A DNA stretch of 64,000 nt from NCBI GenBank assembly GCA_977017575.1, contig CDRNVI010000029.1:744001-808000 (forward strand), in the 5' to 3' direction. This document shows, piece after piece, positions 37,097-46,210 of this stretch. The notes beneath the pieces are model-generated. The model worked only from the letters and a program-made list of their open reading frames with translations. It was not told where the DNA came from and searched no databases. The stretch is from Paramoeba atlantica (taxonomy: Eukaryota; Discosea). The translations under genes and the position numbers were made by a program. How positions within the stretch are numbered: position 1 is the first letter of the stretch; each line of letters opens with the position of its first letter.

Positions 37097-40009
37097 CTAC
37101 AAATAGTACGGCATTTGTCGCAGTTCCATTCCCACGTTTGGCTTGGCAGCGGAGGAGGTTCCGTGGAAGAATGCCAACTTGCTTGCGCATTGCAGGACGA
37201 AGGGTGCCTTGATGGATCCGGGCCAGTTCGTGTACATCCAGCACAGGTGGTAGGACATGTTCTCTATAGCTTGCAAGGGCAAACCGCCATCACGGAGCAC
37301 AAAGTACTTGACCGGTTTCGAGGTAGCCAGGGTGCAGTCGACAGCGATTTGGGAAAAGGAGTGGGAGCTGTGCTCGACAACATGTCCACGAGGAATGTTG
37401 TGCCACTCCACCCGTCCGCCCTTTGATACTGGCGCTGCGTAGCGATCATGAATACGTTTCTGGACTACCATGAAGGTAAGTTCAACGTTTTTGCTTCCGA
37501 GTAATTTTTCACAGTCCGCCATCTCTTCAACGCGCACACGGTCCATCATGCTGTCTCCCACACCGTCGCGGTACACTACAACGCGTCCGACATTGGAACC
37601 TTTCACGAGCACCTCGAACACTTCTTCGAGAAATTCCTTCAATGTAGTCATGCTCATGCGATCCATCACTGGGCTACGTCCGTCAGTCTGCTCACTCGCG
37701 GCTCCAGCATTGCGGCGGCTTTCAGTCGATGATCCTCCCATCATCTTCTGTCGGGACACCTGCATGTCTGTGTTGCACAAATGGCTCCACTTTCGAGTCT
37801 CCGCATTGTAGTACCAGGCTACAAAACCAGCGAGGTTGCGACGTTGATTTTCGAAGGATCCGGATTCACTTGCTTCGCTTTTGCGATCGCTATAGATATC
37901 GTAGCCCACGTAGATGGTGCCATTTGCTCCAAGCTCCGGAACGTTGCTCGGAATGTCAACCAGCCACAATGGCGTACCCATCTTAGCAGTCACATTCTTC
38001 GCAATGTTGTGAACATAGGGTCCTGCCGTTTTTGCCTTGCTCATCTTGTCAAAGTCTACGAATTGGGAGACGATGCCCATAGACCCCAGTTCGCTCTTCA
38101 ACGTGCCGTAGGCATCCTGACCACGTGTGCTGTGGCCGTTGCTGAGGACGCATAGCACAAGGGCGGGTGTACCTTCCGCCATGGCCTGGCGTACGGCATC
38201 GGTTCGCACGGAGTCCAAGCATTTGTCGATAAAGTCGCGGTCGTCTTCACCACTATCGACGAAGGTGACAGGTCCTTTCGCCTTCCATACGCCACGAATG
38301 CGTTCGTTGACATCCATAATTTGACGCACTAAGTCACGAGCCTTAGCACCCCAACCAAAGACTTGGTATTCTTTGCGTTCCTCGTTGAACTGAATCCGCA
38401 TGGTCTGGGGAGCGAAATCTTGATTCGGGCGGAGAGTCTCTGGAGAGCCAACGATCTGGACTTTGACGGTCTTCATTTCTTTCGGTTGTATGGTTTCCAA
38501 TGCCGCATTCTTGATCTGAAGGCCGTATCCGCTCAGGAGCTCTTTCGGTTCCTGTTCATCGAATCTCTTCACCAACTTGATACACTGATCTTGCATTTCC
38601 TCGGGCATCTTGGAGCATCGCGTCGGAAGGAAGCGTCGTGCTTCAGTGCTTAATTGGTCCACAAGGACGAATTCAGGAATGAGGCGGACGCGGCCGGAGC
38701 GCTCACCCCAGATAAGAGGCTGATCCGTCTTTGTAACCTCCAACCCATACGTCTCCTTGTAGTAATCCGCATAAGAGATCGTTCGTCCGCTCTTAAGCTC
38801 GAAGACGGACTCCACCGTCGTCCCCTTATCCACTTTGTAGACCATGTAGTTGCGCTTCCTCGTTCCGTAAGACGTCATCACCTTGAGACCCAGCAGACTG
38901 CGCGGCCCGTTCTTGTTGAGGTAGTCCAGCGCAGTTACACGTGCTTCCACATGACTTCGAGGATGAACAATGAGAACAACACCGTTGTCTGTCAACTGGA
39001 ATGTTGCAAAGTAACCAGGTACCACAATCATATCGCGATACACACGTTGCCGAGTGAAATCGCAGTATATTTTTCCTGTTCGGCGAAGATCTAATGATTC
39101 CAGAATTCGGCATAACACATGATTGTACACTTGCATCGTTTGTTCCTCATTAGAGCGGGGGTTGAGTTGCACCTTAGTGATGTCTTCTTTGCGTAGTTCC
39201 ATTGTGGTCTTGAAAGATCCAAGGGAGACTTCACGTGAAAGCGGTTCTTGCAAATGTTCGGAGATATCCTCAAGGCAATAAAAGTTAGTTCCAGAGATGA
39301 TCAAATCGAGCTTCTTGAGGTATTCCTTTTCTAAGACTTGGCGAAGATATCCGAATAGAAGCTTCTTACGTTGAATTTCGCTGATGTTTTCATTTTTCTC
39401 GATGCTGAGGGGATACATGTAGACCTCCGCCTTACTGATGGAGACACTGACAGCATTCCACATTACGTCGCGGCATGGTGCACGCTGACGGAGGGCGTCA
39501 CGTTCGGATGCCATCAAACGACCACGTTCCGTCCTGTCTTTATCAGCCCAGAAACGATCCCAACAGCCACTGCAACAGCGTTTATTGGGGACGTCCGCAT
39601 GCTTTCCTACTCGGCATAACTTACCACAGCTGTCGCATTTGGCGTACTCGCTCCCAATGAAGGGCATCATGCTTCCGGTGCCCGGACCACCTCCCATGGG
39701 ACCGCCCATCGGACGGGGACCACCGGGTGCACCACCCGGAGGGCCACCTGGTCGTCCTCCAGGAGCTGGGCCACGATCGTCTCTTCGGTAGTTGTCGTTT
39801 CGGCGATCATCGCGGCGGTTGTCATCCCGGCGATAGTCTTGGCGGTGGTCACGCGAGCGATCGTCCCTGCGATAGTCGTCGCGACGGTCATCGCGTCGAT
39901 AATCATCACGACGGTCATCGCGCCGATAATCATCACGACGATCATCGCGCCGATAATCATCGCGCCGGTAGTCGTCACGTCGGTAGTCGTCGCGTCGATT
40001 GTAACTCAT
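37097..40009 (-). CDS. Piwi-clade Argonaute, copy 1
   Basis: 970 aa. Residues 1-79 are repeats of YRRDD/RDD, then a Gly/Pro-rich linker (80-115). C125, C128, C132, C145, C146 and C149 form a possible zinc-binding cluster not usual in Argonautes. The N domain follows, then PAZ with GRTISYADYYKETYGL, DQPLIW and RVRLIPEFVLV. PIWI starts near 600: VLCVLSNGH, TPLWLVDIPSNVPELGANGT, IYVGYDIYSD (first Asp) and VVYRDGVGDSMM (second Asp). The final motif reads LQCASKLAFFHG where YAHKLAFL is usual, so the last catalytic His is Ser. Slicing may be lost or altered. Piwi proteins use small RNAs to silence transposons or other transcripts. Arg-rich N-termini in the family are often methylated, but here it is RDD, not RGG. 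This copy sits beside MCM5 and is the likely ancestor of copies 2 and 3. Confidence 0.9.
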   Translation of the reverse strand: MSYNRRDDYRRDDYRRDDYRRDDRRDDYRRDDRRDDYRRDDRRDDYRRDDRSRDHRQDYRRDDNRRDDRRNDNYRRDDRGPAPGGRPGGPPGGAPGGPRPMGGPMGGGPGTGSMMPFIGSEYAKCDSCGKLCRVGKHADVPNKRCCSGCWDRFWADKDRTERGRLMASERDALRQRAPCRDVMWNAVSVSISKAEVYMYPLSIEKNENISEIQRKKLLFGYLRQVLEKEYLKKLDLIISGTNFYCLEDISEHLQEPLSREVSLGSFKTTMELRKEDITKVQLNPRSNEEQTMQVYNHVLCRILESLDLRRTGKIYCDFTRQRVYRDMIVVPGYFATFQLTDNGVVLIVHPRSHVEARVTALDYLNKNGPRSLLGLKVMTSYGTRKRNYMVYKVDKGTTVESVFELKSGRTISYADYYKETYGLEVTKTDQPLIWGERSGRVRLIPEFVLVDQLSTEARRFLPTRCSKMPEEMQDQCIKLVKRFDEQEPKELLSGYGLQIKNAALETIQPKEMKTVKVQIVGSPETLRPNQDFAPQTMRIQFNEERKEYQVFGWGAKARDLVRQIMDVNERIRGVWKAKGPVTFVDSGEDDRDFIDKCLDSVRTDAVRQAMAEGTPALVLCVLSNGHSTRGQDAYGTLKSELGSMGIVSQFVDFDKMSKAKTAGPYVHNIAKNVTAKMGTPLWLVDIPSNVPELGANGTIYVGYDIYSDRKSEASESGSFENQRRNLAGFVAWYYNAETRKWSHLCNTDMQVSRQKMMGGSSTESRRNAGAASEQTDGRSPVMDRMSMTTLKEFLEEVFEVLVKGSNVGRVVVYRDGVGDSMMDRVRVEEMADCEKLLGSKNVELTFMVVQKRIHDRYAAPVSKGGRVEWHNIPRGHVVEHSSHSFSQIAVDCTLATSKPVKYFVLRDGGLPLQAIENMSYHLCWMYTNWPGSIKAPFVLQCASKLAFFHGTSSAAKPNVGMELRQMPYYL

Positions 40010-40415
40010 AGAATTTGGTTAAAAGTAGTTAAATTTTCAGGTTCCGTTGTATGTCCTTGTTGTATCTGACATACAACAATTAGGACATAATGTCCGAGAA
40101 ACGACTTATTGATGTTGCATGTGATTAAACAGAGAAACTATGGGAGACTTTTATACATTCAGCGAATTGTGGGTTAAGTTGTTTCATATCAGCGAATCAC
40201 TACAAGAGTAATCATCATGGAATTTTCTGGAGATACGTGGAAACAGTGTTTCATTGTGACAACCGGTCATCTACAGACTTTCCATTTCATTTTTATCCCC
40301 CCAGACCCTTTTTTCATTCATTCTCGAGCCAGCAATCCTTCGGAGGTTTCACCTGCTTCGGATTCCGCTCCTTCGATTTCAAGTCCTTCAATCGAGACTT
40401 CCCCAAGTCAACGAG
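37098..40415. repeat. Segmental duplication, unit 1 (Piwi plus 5' flank)
   Basis: Matches 48208-51525 without indels at a constant offset of 11110 bp. Identity begins at the second base of the Piwi stop codon (TAG here, TAA in copies 2 and 3) and ends at ccaagtcaacgag, 406 bp upstream of the start codon. Only scattered substitutions are seen. Confidence 0.9.
40050..40089 (-). promoter_or_regulatory. Conserved hairpin 41-80 nt upstream of Piwi
   Basis: TATGTCCT-TGTTGTAT and their complements pair around a 5-nt loop with a 3-nt bulge (16 bp). The same hairpin lies at 51160-51199 before copy 2. It would fall in the 5' untranslated region of the Piwi mRNA. Function inferred only from position and structure. 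Confidence 0.45.
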
Positions 40416-40424
40416 ATCGGATCG

Positions 40425-40520
40425 CAATCCCTGGACATAGCTACAACAATAATTTTTGTAATAATAATAATAATAATTAATAATTATTATTATTAAATAA
40501 ATCAAATTATTAATTTTATG
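40425..40520. repeat. (TAA)n/(TTA)n microsatellite
   Basis: Self-complementary run of TAATAA and TTATTA units that begins just after unit 1 of the Piwi duplication ends, a possible duplication breakpoint. Confidence 0.7.
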
Positions 40521-40871
40521 TGTGCGACCAAGGCTTCACAACTCCGCAGTTTCCAGTCCCAAGCGTGGAGCAGGTCAATATGTGAAAACCAGGGGAGGAG
40601 GGGGAAGCATGTACTTTGTCTTATGTAAACTTGTGATCGTAATTGTGATCGAGCATTGTCGTGTTACTTTTATATGAACTCATACACTCACTGTTTCCTC
40701 GTAAAAAAAGGGTTCCGAAAACGATGCTCAGATGTATCAGCGGTATTTATTAAATTTTGAACTATTCTTCTTACATTAGTACTTCATTTTGTACACATTG
40801 TTGTACACTTTTTTGGCGACTTATATCACATTTAGAAATTACTTTACTTATTTTACTTGTTCCATTTATGA

Positions 40872-41095
40872 TCGAGACATGAGCTTCGCCTTGGATGTGT
40901 CTTTCGAGACACCTCTCCTTGGTTCCCATTACGTCTTGATTGGATGAACTGTCGGGTTCATGCCAGGGACATCGAGACATGGGTTTCGCCTTGGATGTGT
41001 CTTTCGAGACACCTCTCTTTGGTTCCCATTACGTCTTGATTGGATGAACTGTTGGGTTCATGCCAGGGACATCGAGACATGGGTTTCCCCTTGGA
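40872..41095 (+). repeat. 100-bp tandem repeat upstream of a LINE 5' end
   Basis: Units start at about 40872, 40972 and 41072 (third partial) with cgagacatg.gcttcgcc, ttggatgtgtctttcgagac and ggttcatgccagggacat. They lie directly before the LINE ORF at 41222 and look like 5' UTR monomers, as in some LINE families. Confidence 0.65.
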
Positions 41096-41221
41096 TGTGC
41101 TGGGCAGCCCCAGCGTGATCCCGAAATCAACAGCCCCGTCTGAGGGGGGGGGCTACCAAGCTCCCTAGTAACCAACCGGGCCCTAAACCTATATCCCCTA
41201 CCCAAGGGGGGGGGCGAGCAG

Positions 41222-41755
41222 ATGGCCCGCGAGACTAGCGCCGAGGCTGGCAGCCTCAGAGCGGACCCGTATCCAAAATCCCATTGTAATGGGGGGTCCA
41301 AACTGCACTCTTGCGGGACGATGATGGAACGCATTGCATCGGCAGCTAAGGGCCCCAGCACCGCGGAAACTACGACGAAGGACGGGGAGTCAGCCCTCAG
41401 ACCAGGACCCAAACGGACCTTGACCCCTCAAACCCAAGTCGCTCAAACCGAGGAGAGAGGACCAGTCCCGTCCCCTGAACACCTGGCAGAGTTACTGGCG
41501 AGGGGGACCCTGCGTAAACTTTACGCCATCCAAACCCCAGCCTGGAGGGAGTACGTAGCCAACGTCTGCCACGGCTTCCTAGACAAGACAGTCGAGGGAA
41601 AAACCGAAGTAGCGTGGAACCTCCTACTCGGGGTCAAGCGCTTCCTCTTCTACCCCGAGGACAAACTATCCCAACGGCAACTCGCACGCGAACTACGAAT
41701 GCGAGCACATCTCGAGGCTCGCATTCGTAGTTGCGCCATACATGAAATATATTAG
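41222..41755 (+). mobile_element. LINE N-terminal fragment
   Basis: 177-codon frame starting with ATG. The region WREYVANVCHGFLDKTVEG, then WNLLLGVKRFLFYPEDKLSQ, resembles the block before the reverse transcriptase in RT-endonuclease LINEs of protists (a conserved Trp-rich helix, then PR..L). No finger or catalytic motif is preserved. Preceded by the tandem monomers at 40872-41095. The frame ends in a perfect 16-bp hairpin (41691-41732), where the LINE sequence stops. Probably the 5' end of the family represented at 1, 10027 and 23766, but overlap is lacking to prove it. Confidence 0.5.
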
Positions 41756-41983
41756 AAAAATATAACGTTTTAGAACCTTCTTGATGCCATACAGCTCGAT
41801 CACGCGGCTTGAAGGTGAGGAAGCGACTTGCAAGCCACTCGCCTCTTGCATGATGCGTTTCCATTCGTTGTGAAGATGACCAAGGAGGTAAGATCTGTTG
41901 TTAAATTCAGAAGTTTGTTTGAAGTTCGAAGCATGAAGTCCGTACCTCTATTCGTGACATTTTTGGTTTTTTACTTTGAACTA

Positions 41984-42367
41984 TACTCTTCTTATCTAGC
42001 TCATATTTATCCTGCAATTCCCTACATGTAGGGCATCAATAGAGATCAGCTAAACGACTTTCGTTGAACCTCGGCGAGTAAATCCCCTTGTTATGCATAC
42101 AGATCTCGGACGTCTCAGCTCTTACCTTTAGCCGGTAGTTTCGACGACCAATGATATTGGACCGGCACGCGGGCCGTCAATAATTTCTGGGTGGACTATG
42201 GTGAAAATGTACCCTAAAAAACAAATTTTTGAAAATAACATTCTAACAAAAAACAAATGTGATTCGGCACTATTCTAAGACACTTTGCGACAGTTTTCCC
42301 TGATAAACACAATAAAATTTACCGATGTCCTGCAAGATCATCAGTGGTAATCTCAGATTTCAAATGT
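41984..42367. repeat. Repeat R, copy 1
   Basis: About 380 bp with cctacatgtagggcatcaat near its start and agatcatcagtggtaatctc near its end. Copies 2 and 3 are at 46605-46982 and 59685-60068, where R lies 1.2 kb downstream (3') of Piwi copies 2 and 3. Here it stands alone next to segment S. Confidence 0.85.
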
Positions 42368-42377
42368 CTAGGTCCGG

Positions 42378-43570
42378 TAAGGGATGGTTAATTACGGGGC
42401 AAAATCCTGGTATGACGAAATGTGGTGTGGTAAGGGGGGAGGCGAAGTAAGGGGGGGGAGGTAACGGTAAGTGGTGGTGTGATGTGGGTGGTCACTATTT
42501 CCCGAAAGTTTTTACTGCTGGAAGACATTACTCATGGACGCCGCCGCTGGTCACCAAATATGATTCATGGTTATCGATATTGTCGTACATGTTCAATTCA
42601 CGACAAGCTTCAATTGCACCTCATGTGATCGCTAATCAAATATTTTTCCATGGCAACAGCGAGCAACTTGGCTACTTAACTGAGCATATGAATGAAGTGG
42701 CGGGTGAGGATGAGACGATGACGATGAAATATCGAATGGCGACCTCATTGGGGAGAGTAGTTCTGGAGAACATTGCATTCAGGAATCTTTTTTGGGAATG
42801 TTTTGAAAAGCTATTTTATGACCGAATAATATACAGTGGTTTCAATTCAACTTCCCCTCCCCCCGCAGAATTTTGAGTCTTTTTGTCCGTTTTTGCTCAT
42901 TTTTGATCTCGTTCCCCTAGTGAAGTGCTTTGGCACCTTTTTTATAATAGGGACCCCCTAGTGCTCATACGTATCTCATACTGTGACCCCGCCTTAATAT
43001 GCCCACATTTTTGGAGTTTGTGCATATAAAAGGGGGGGTGCATAATAAAGGGGGGGCGCGCCACTTCCCTCTCATACTGTATGATTGGTCCTTGGAAATG
43101 CTGTTTTTCCTAATATTGCCGTTCTGTTGAGCCTCGTATTGTTTTATTGCGCGTTGTTGCTTTTCGCTCGACGATCTCTATGGCAATAATTTTTCTGTAC
43201 CACTTCGTGCCAAGTTGAATGGCAATTGAAAAAAACGTAAAATGATCTCCTTTTTTAGCTGGCTTCGCAAAGTTTCACGAGCGTTACCCTAGTTATTTGG
43301 AGGGGTGACTCCTATCCAGGCGCTTCTAGGCGCTTCCAGTGAATTTCTATGGAGTTCGGACTTGGTAATTTGAGGATAAGCAATGTAAACCCCCATATGG
43401 GGGGACATGGGGGGCACATTTTTTTTATTTTCTAAAATCTTGTCCAAGGAAGTGGCAGATTGGGCAGCGGCTATCGCTCGGTCCCGGTAATAAGGCATTT
43501 TGCACTGCGTCAACAAGAGATGAATGCTGTAAATTGTTGTTGTTTTTGTTGGTAACAAGAGCGCCCGCAT
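42378..43570. repeat. Segment S, copy a
   Basis: Matches 57802-59038. It holds a frame encoding GGHYFPKVFTAGRHYSWTPP and onward; in copy b (57908-58234) that frame ends in an acidic tail (DDDDE..SGESSSGEH), in copy a a small deletion changes the tail. No known domain; it could be a host or transposon remnant. It also carries G-run repeats near 43030-43060. In this copy S is followed by the Tc1/mariner-type element at 43573. Confidence 0.85.
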
Positions 43571-43835
43571 TACAACCCCGTTCATCAAAAATGGGACTAA
43601 CCTTTAGAGAGCTACGCGTCTTGTTTTTTGATAATTTTCTTTCAGGCTTCCTCACATTACTACAGAGAAGATCGCAAAAATAGTGTCGAAAGGCGCAAAA
43701 GACTAATATTTTAATTATTTGTATTTTATCCTCTTTTTTGTGCATTTAATGTGACTTTTGGAGTTTTCGTAAGAATTATTGAGAAAATTTAACCAGTTTT
43801 TAACATTACTCCCGATCTTTTTCCTTTAACGACAT

Positions 43836-44822
43836 ATGAATTCTAGCGATAGCGAAGAGCTGTCGAGCGGGGTCACTCTTTCGGATGAAAATGATTCTGA
43901 TTGGAATCCATCAGATGAAATGGAATCAGATTTCTCTGAATCACAAGAATCGTCTTCTTTTTCGTCGAATGGTTCGTGTGCTTCTCTAGGATATGATTCG
44001 CCGCACGACGTACGTGTATTGTCTAGTTCATCCAGCTACTCAACTTCCAGTGGCTCGGAATCTTCGTATTCTTCTTCTTCGGAATCTTCGTATTCTTCTT
44101 CGGAATCTTCGTATTCTTCTGCTAGCGAAAGTAACGTTTCCTCCCCTCTCCCACTTTCCCCTCTCTTACTTTCTCCTGCACGCCGTGTTTGCTCTTCGAC
44201 CCGCTCTCGCATTCCATCTTTTTCACCAGACTGTTTTCAAAGAAGTGGATCGTTGTCTCCAGGATTTGATGCCGAGCTATTGGAAGCGATACGTGATATT
44301 AAGGACGTTCACTCCGATATATCCCACCCAGCTGTTGACAACACCTTCTCTGATAGTTTACCCCCTGAAATGGAAGAACCAGATTCCAAACAACCAACCA
44401 ATCAGTTAATTACAGATCCAAGAGATGATCAATTAAAATCTTTGGAGAAAAAAATCAGTGCCAAAGATGCAGTTATCAAGAGGCTGCGCAACAAACTTTG
44501 CAAGACTAAACGCAAAGTGAAGACTCTTGAAAAGCGTGGAAGTAAGCAGAAGGAAGACTTTTTGGAGACCGAAAAGCGGAAAACAGAAATGGAGATCAAA
44601 GTGGAAATATTAAAAAGGGACAACGCAAGCGCTCGCACAGAGTGTCAGGACCTGAAAAAACGTTTCAATCACTTAATGTGCGAGCGGCAGAAAACACTTA
44701 AAATAGTAAGCGAGTTCCGTCGCGCATCTCTGCTTGAAAAAAAAGAGCGAAGCGTTGGAAAGAAAAGAGGTCGTCCGATGAAAAAGAAAAATGAAAGAAA
44801 ACGCTATCTAACTGCAGTTTAA
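43836..44822 (+). CDS. Transposon ORF1: Ser-rich, coiled coil, AT-hook protein
   Basis: 328 aa. Residues 1-110 are acidic and Ser-rich (repeats of SSYSSSE). About 200-300 is highly charged with a heptad-like pattern (LEKKISAKDAVIKRLRNKL, EMEIKVEILKRD), a probable coiled coil. The C-terminus KKRGRPMKKKNERKRY contains an AT-hook core (RGRP). No transposase motif. It lies in the same element, 71 bp before ORF2. In Tc1/mariner proteins an AT-hook often links the two DNA-binding helices, so ORF1 could supply DNA binding or multimerisation missing from ORF2. A spliced fusion of the two frames is possible and would be shown by transcripts. No relative recognised. Confidence 0.75.
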   Translation: MNSSDSEELSSGVTLSDENDSDWNPSDEMESDFSESQESSSFSSNGSCASLGYDSPHDVRVLSSSSSYSTSSGSESSYSSSSESSYSSSESSYSSASESNVSSPLPLSPLLLSPARRVCSSTRSRIPSFSPDCFQRSGSLSPGFDAELLEAIRDIKDVHSDISHPAVDNTFSDSLPPEMEEPDSKQPTNQLITDPRDDQLKSLEKKISAKDAVIKRLRNKLCKTKRKVKTLEKRGSKQKEDFLETEKRKTEMEIKVEILKRDNASARTECQDLKKRFNHLMCERQKTLKIVSEFRRASLLEKKERSVGKKRGRPMKKKNERKRYLTAV

Positions 44823-44893
44823 CTGAATCTGGATTGTTTCTTTTGAAAGGTTAATATCAAACAGGTTTGTTCTGTCAAGCGGATCTTTGCTAT

Positions 44894-45925
44894 ATGTTTA
44901 TCTTGCCGAAGCAAACGTGCAGTCGCTTGATTAGAAAAATTGACGGTCAATCTATAAATGTCACGCTGCGCCTCCAAAAAATTGAGACAGTGCGTCGAAC
45001 TATATCAGAGTGGGGCAGCGCCGACGAGGCAAAGAAACTTTTTGCCCGCGTTATGGCCGAGAATCCAGTACATCGTTCCCTCAATTATCTACGCAGGGCT
45101 ATGGAAAAACAAAGCGAGGGGTCTATCCAGGTTTCGCGCCACAGAATGCGTGCGTTACTTTACTATTATGACTATTCTTATGGATCAAAAAAACGAACTT
45201 TGCATCTCACTGCTCGCAAGCGGGAGGCCCGCGTTAATTTTTGTAAGGCGATGCTACAAGAAAATGAACGAACTGAAGGCCAGTTCTTTGAGAAACTCGT
45301 CTTTACTGATGAGACATTCGTCTGTGAAGGGGATTCTTCCACGTCTACCTGGCAAAGTCGATATGATCGAGTTGCGCGTAACAGAGACTTTCACCCCATT
45401 AAGGTCATGATATGGGGAGGTATCGACAATCAAGGCAATTTTATATTTCACTGGTGTGACAATTTCGCGTCCTTTTATGCGAACGAGATAAGCCGCCCTG
45501 TGCAGCCTGGGGAAAAGCGTGAAACGCTTCCTGATCAACTAAAACTCGGGAGCCTATATTATCGTCGCGAAATTCTTGATGCAGAGTGGGTTCGATACTG
45601 TGAGGTAAACCCCACCGCGGTTTACATGGATGATGGAGCCTCGCCGCATACGAGTAAGAAGACACAGCTGTGGTGGAAAAGGCATGTTGCTTCCGGACAT
45701 TACGCACAATGTTTGCGGTACATGTCTGGCGTAGAGGACGTAAATCCTTTCCGGTGGCCCGCAGACTCCCCGGATCTAAATCCCATTGAAAACTTTTGGG
45801 CAAGAATTCGGCATGCAAAGAACCAGACGTTTCCTCGCACGTCTGAGGAGATAAAAAGAGTGTCTCAAAGTTATTTTCTCTCTCTTGAGGGTAGAAGTTG
45901 CATAACACATTTAAAAAACGTTTAG
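44894..45925 (+). CDS. Tc1/mariner-superfamily transposase, DD51E spacing
   Basis: 343 aa from the ATG at 44894. Residues about 45-120 resemble the second DNA-binding helix region; the first is not visible. Catalytic motifs: KLVFTDETFV (D139), VMIWGGIDNQGNFIF, VYMDDGASPHTS (D247) and WPADSPDLNPIENFWARIR (E299). There are 51 residues between D247 and E299 against 34 in Tc1, with the excess before the WPADSPDL block. All three acidic residues are present and the frame is open, so the enzyme may be active. It cuts at the inverted ends and inserts at TA. The family appears to be a divergent branch of Tc1/mariner; no closer match can be named from sequence alone. Confidence 0.9.
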   Translation: MFILPKQTCSRLIRKIDGQSINVTLRLQKIETVRRTISEWGSADEAKKLFARVMAENPVHRSLNYLRRAMEKQSEGSIQVSRHRMRALLYYYDYSYGSKKRTLHLTARKREARVNFCKAMLQENERTEGQFFEKLVFTDETFVCEGDSSTSTWQSRYDRVARNRDFHPIKVMIWGGIDNQGNFIFHWCDNFASFYANEISRPVQPGEKRETLPDQLKLGSLYYRREILDAEWVRYCEVNPTAVYMDDGASPHTSKKTQLWWKRHVASGHYAQCLRYMSGVEDVNPFRWPADSPDLNPIENFWARIRHAKNQTFPRTSEEIKRVSQSYFLSLEGRSCITHLKNV

Positions 45926-46210
45926 AAATGTGTATAGCTGCCGATGGACATAAAATTCGATATTAAAACACCTTTATCTTATGATATTTTTAGACCATTG
46001 CTAAAAATTATACTCAGAAAAGTTCATTTTTTAAAGGGATTTTTGACTTTTCAGGGTACTTTTTAAGGTAATATTATATATTTGTTTTGTCTACAAGTAT
46101 TTTTCCGGTGGTACCCTCAACTAGATCTGCACGAATACACCGTTCTTTTGCCCTTTCTCTCATATACATGAATGTGGGGATAGTCCCAAAACCACTGGAA
46201 CGGGGTTGTA

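Larger units (their letters stand above)
43573..46208 (+). mobile_element. Two-ORF Tc1/mariner-superfamily element, complete ends
   Basis: 2636 bp flanked by TA at 43571-43572 and 46209-46210. Inverted ends: CAACCCCGTTC at both, then an unmatched 9-10 bp, then GGGACTA-CC. The paralogous site in segment copy b (59039-59040) has a single TA and no insert, so the element boundaries are confirmed within the window. It has two long open frames in tandem (328 and 343 aa), both undamaged. Confidence 0.9.

Noticed and set aside
37115-40011. Several plus-strand open frames antisense to Piwi (for example 38654-39094 and 39727-40011)
   Set aside because: They are shadows of the minus-strand Piwi gene. 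They recur at 48225-51121 and 61310-63986 only because the gene is duplicated.
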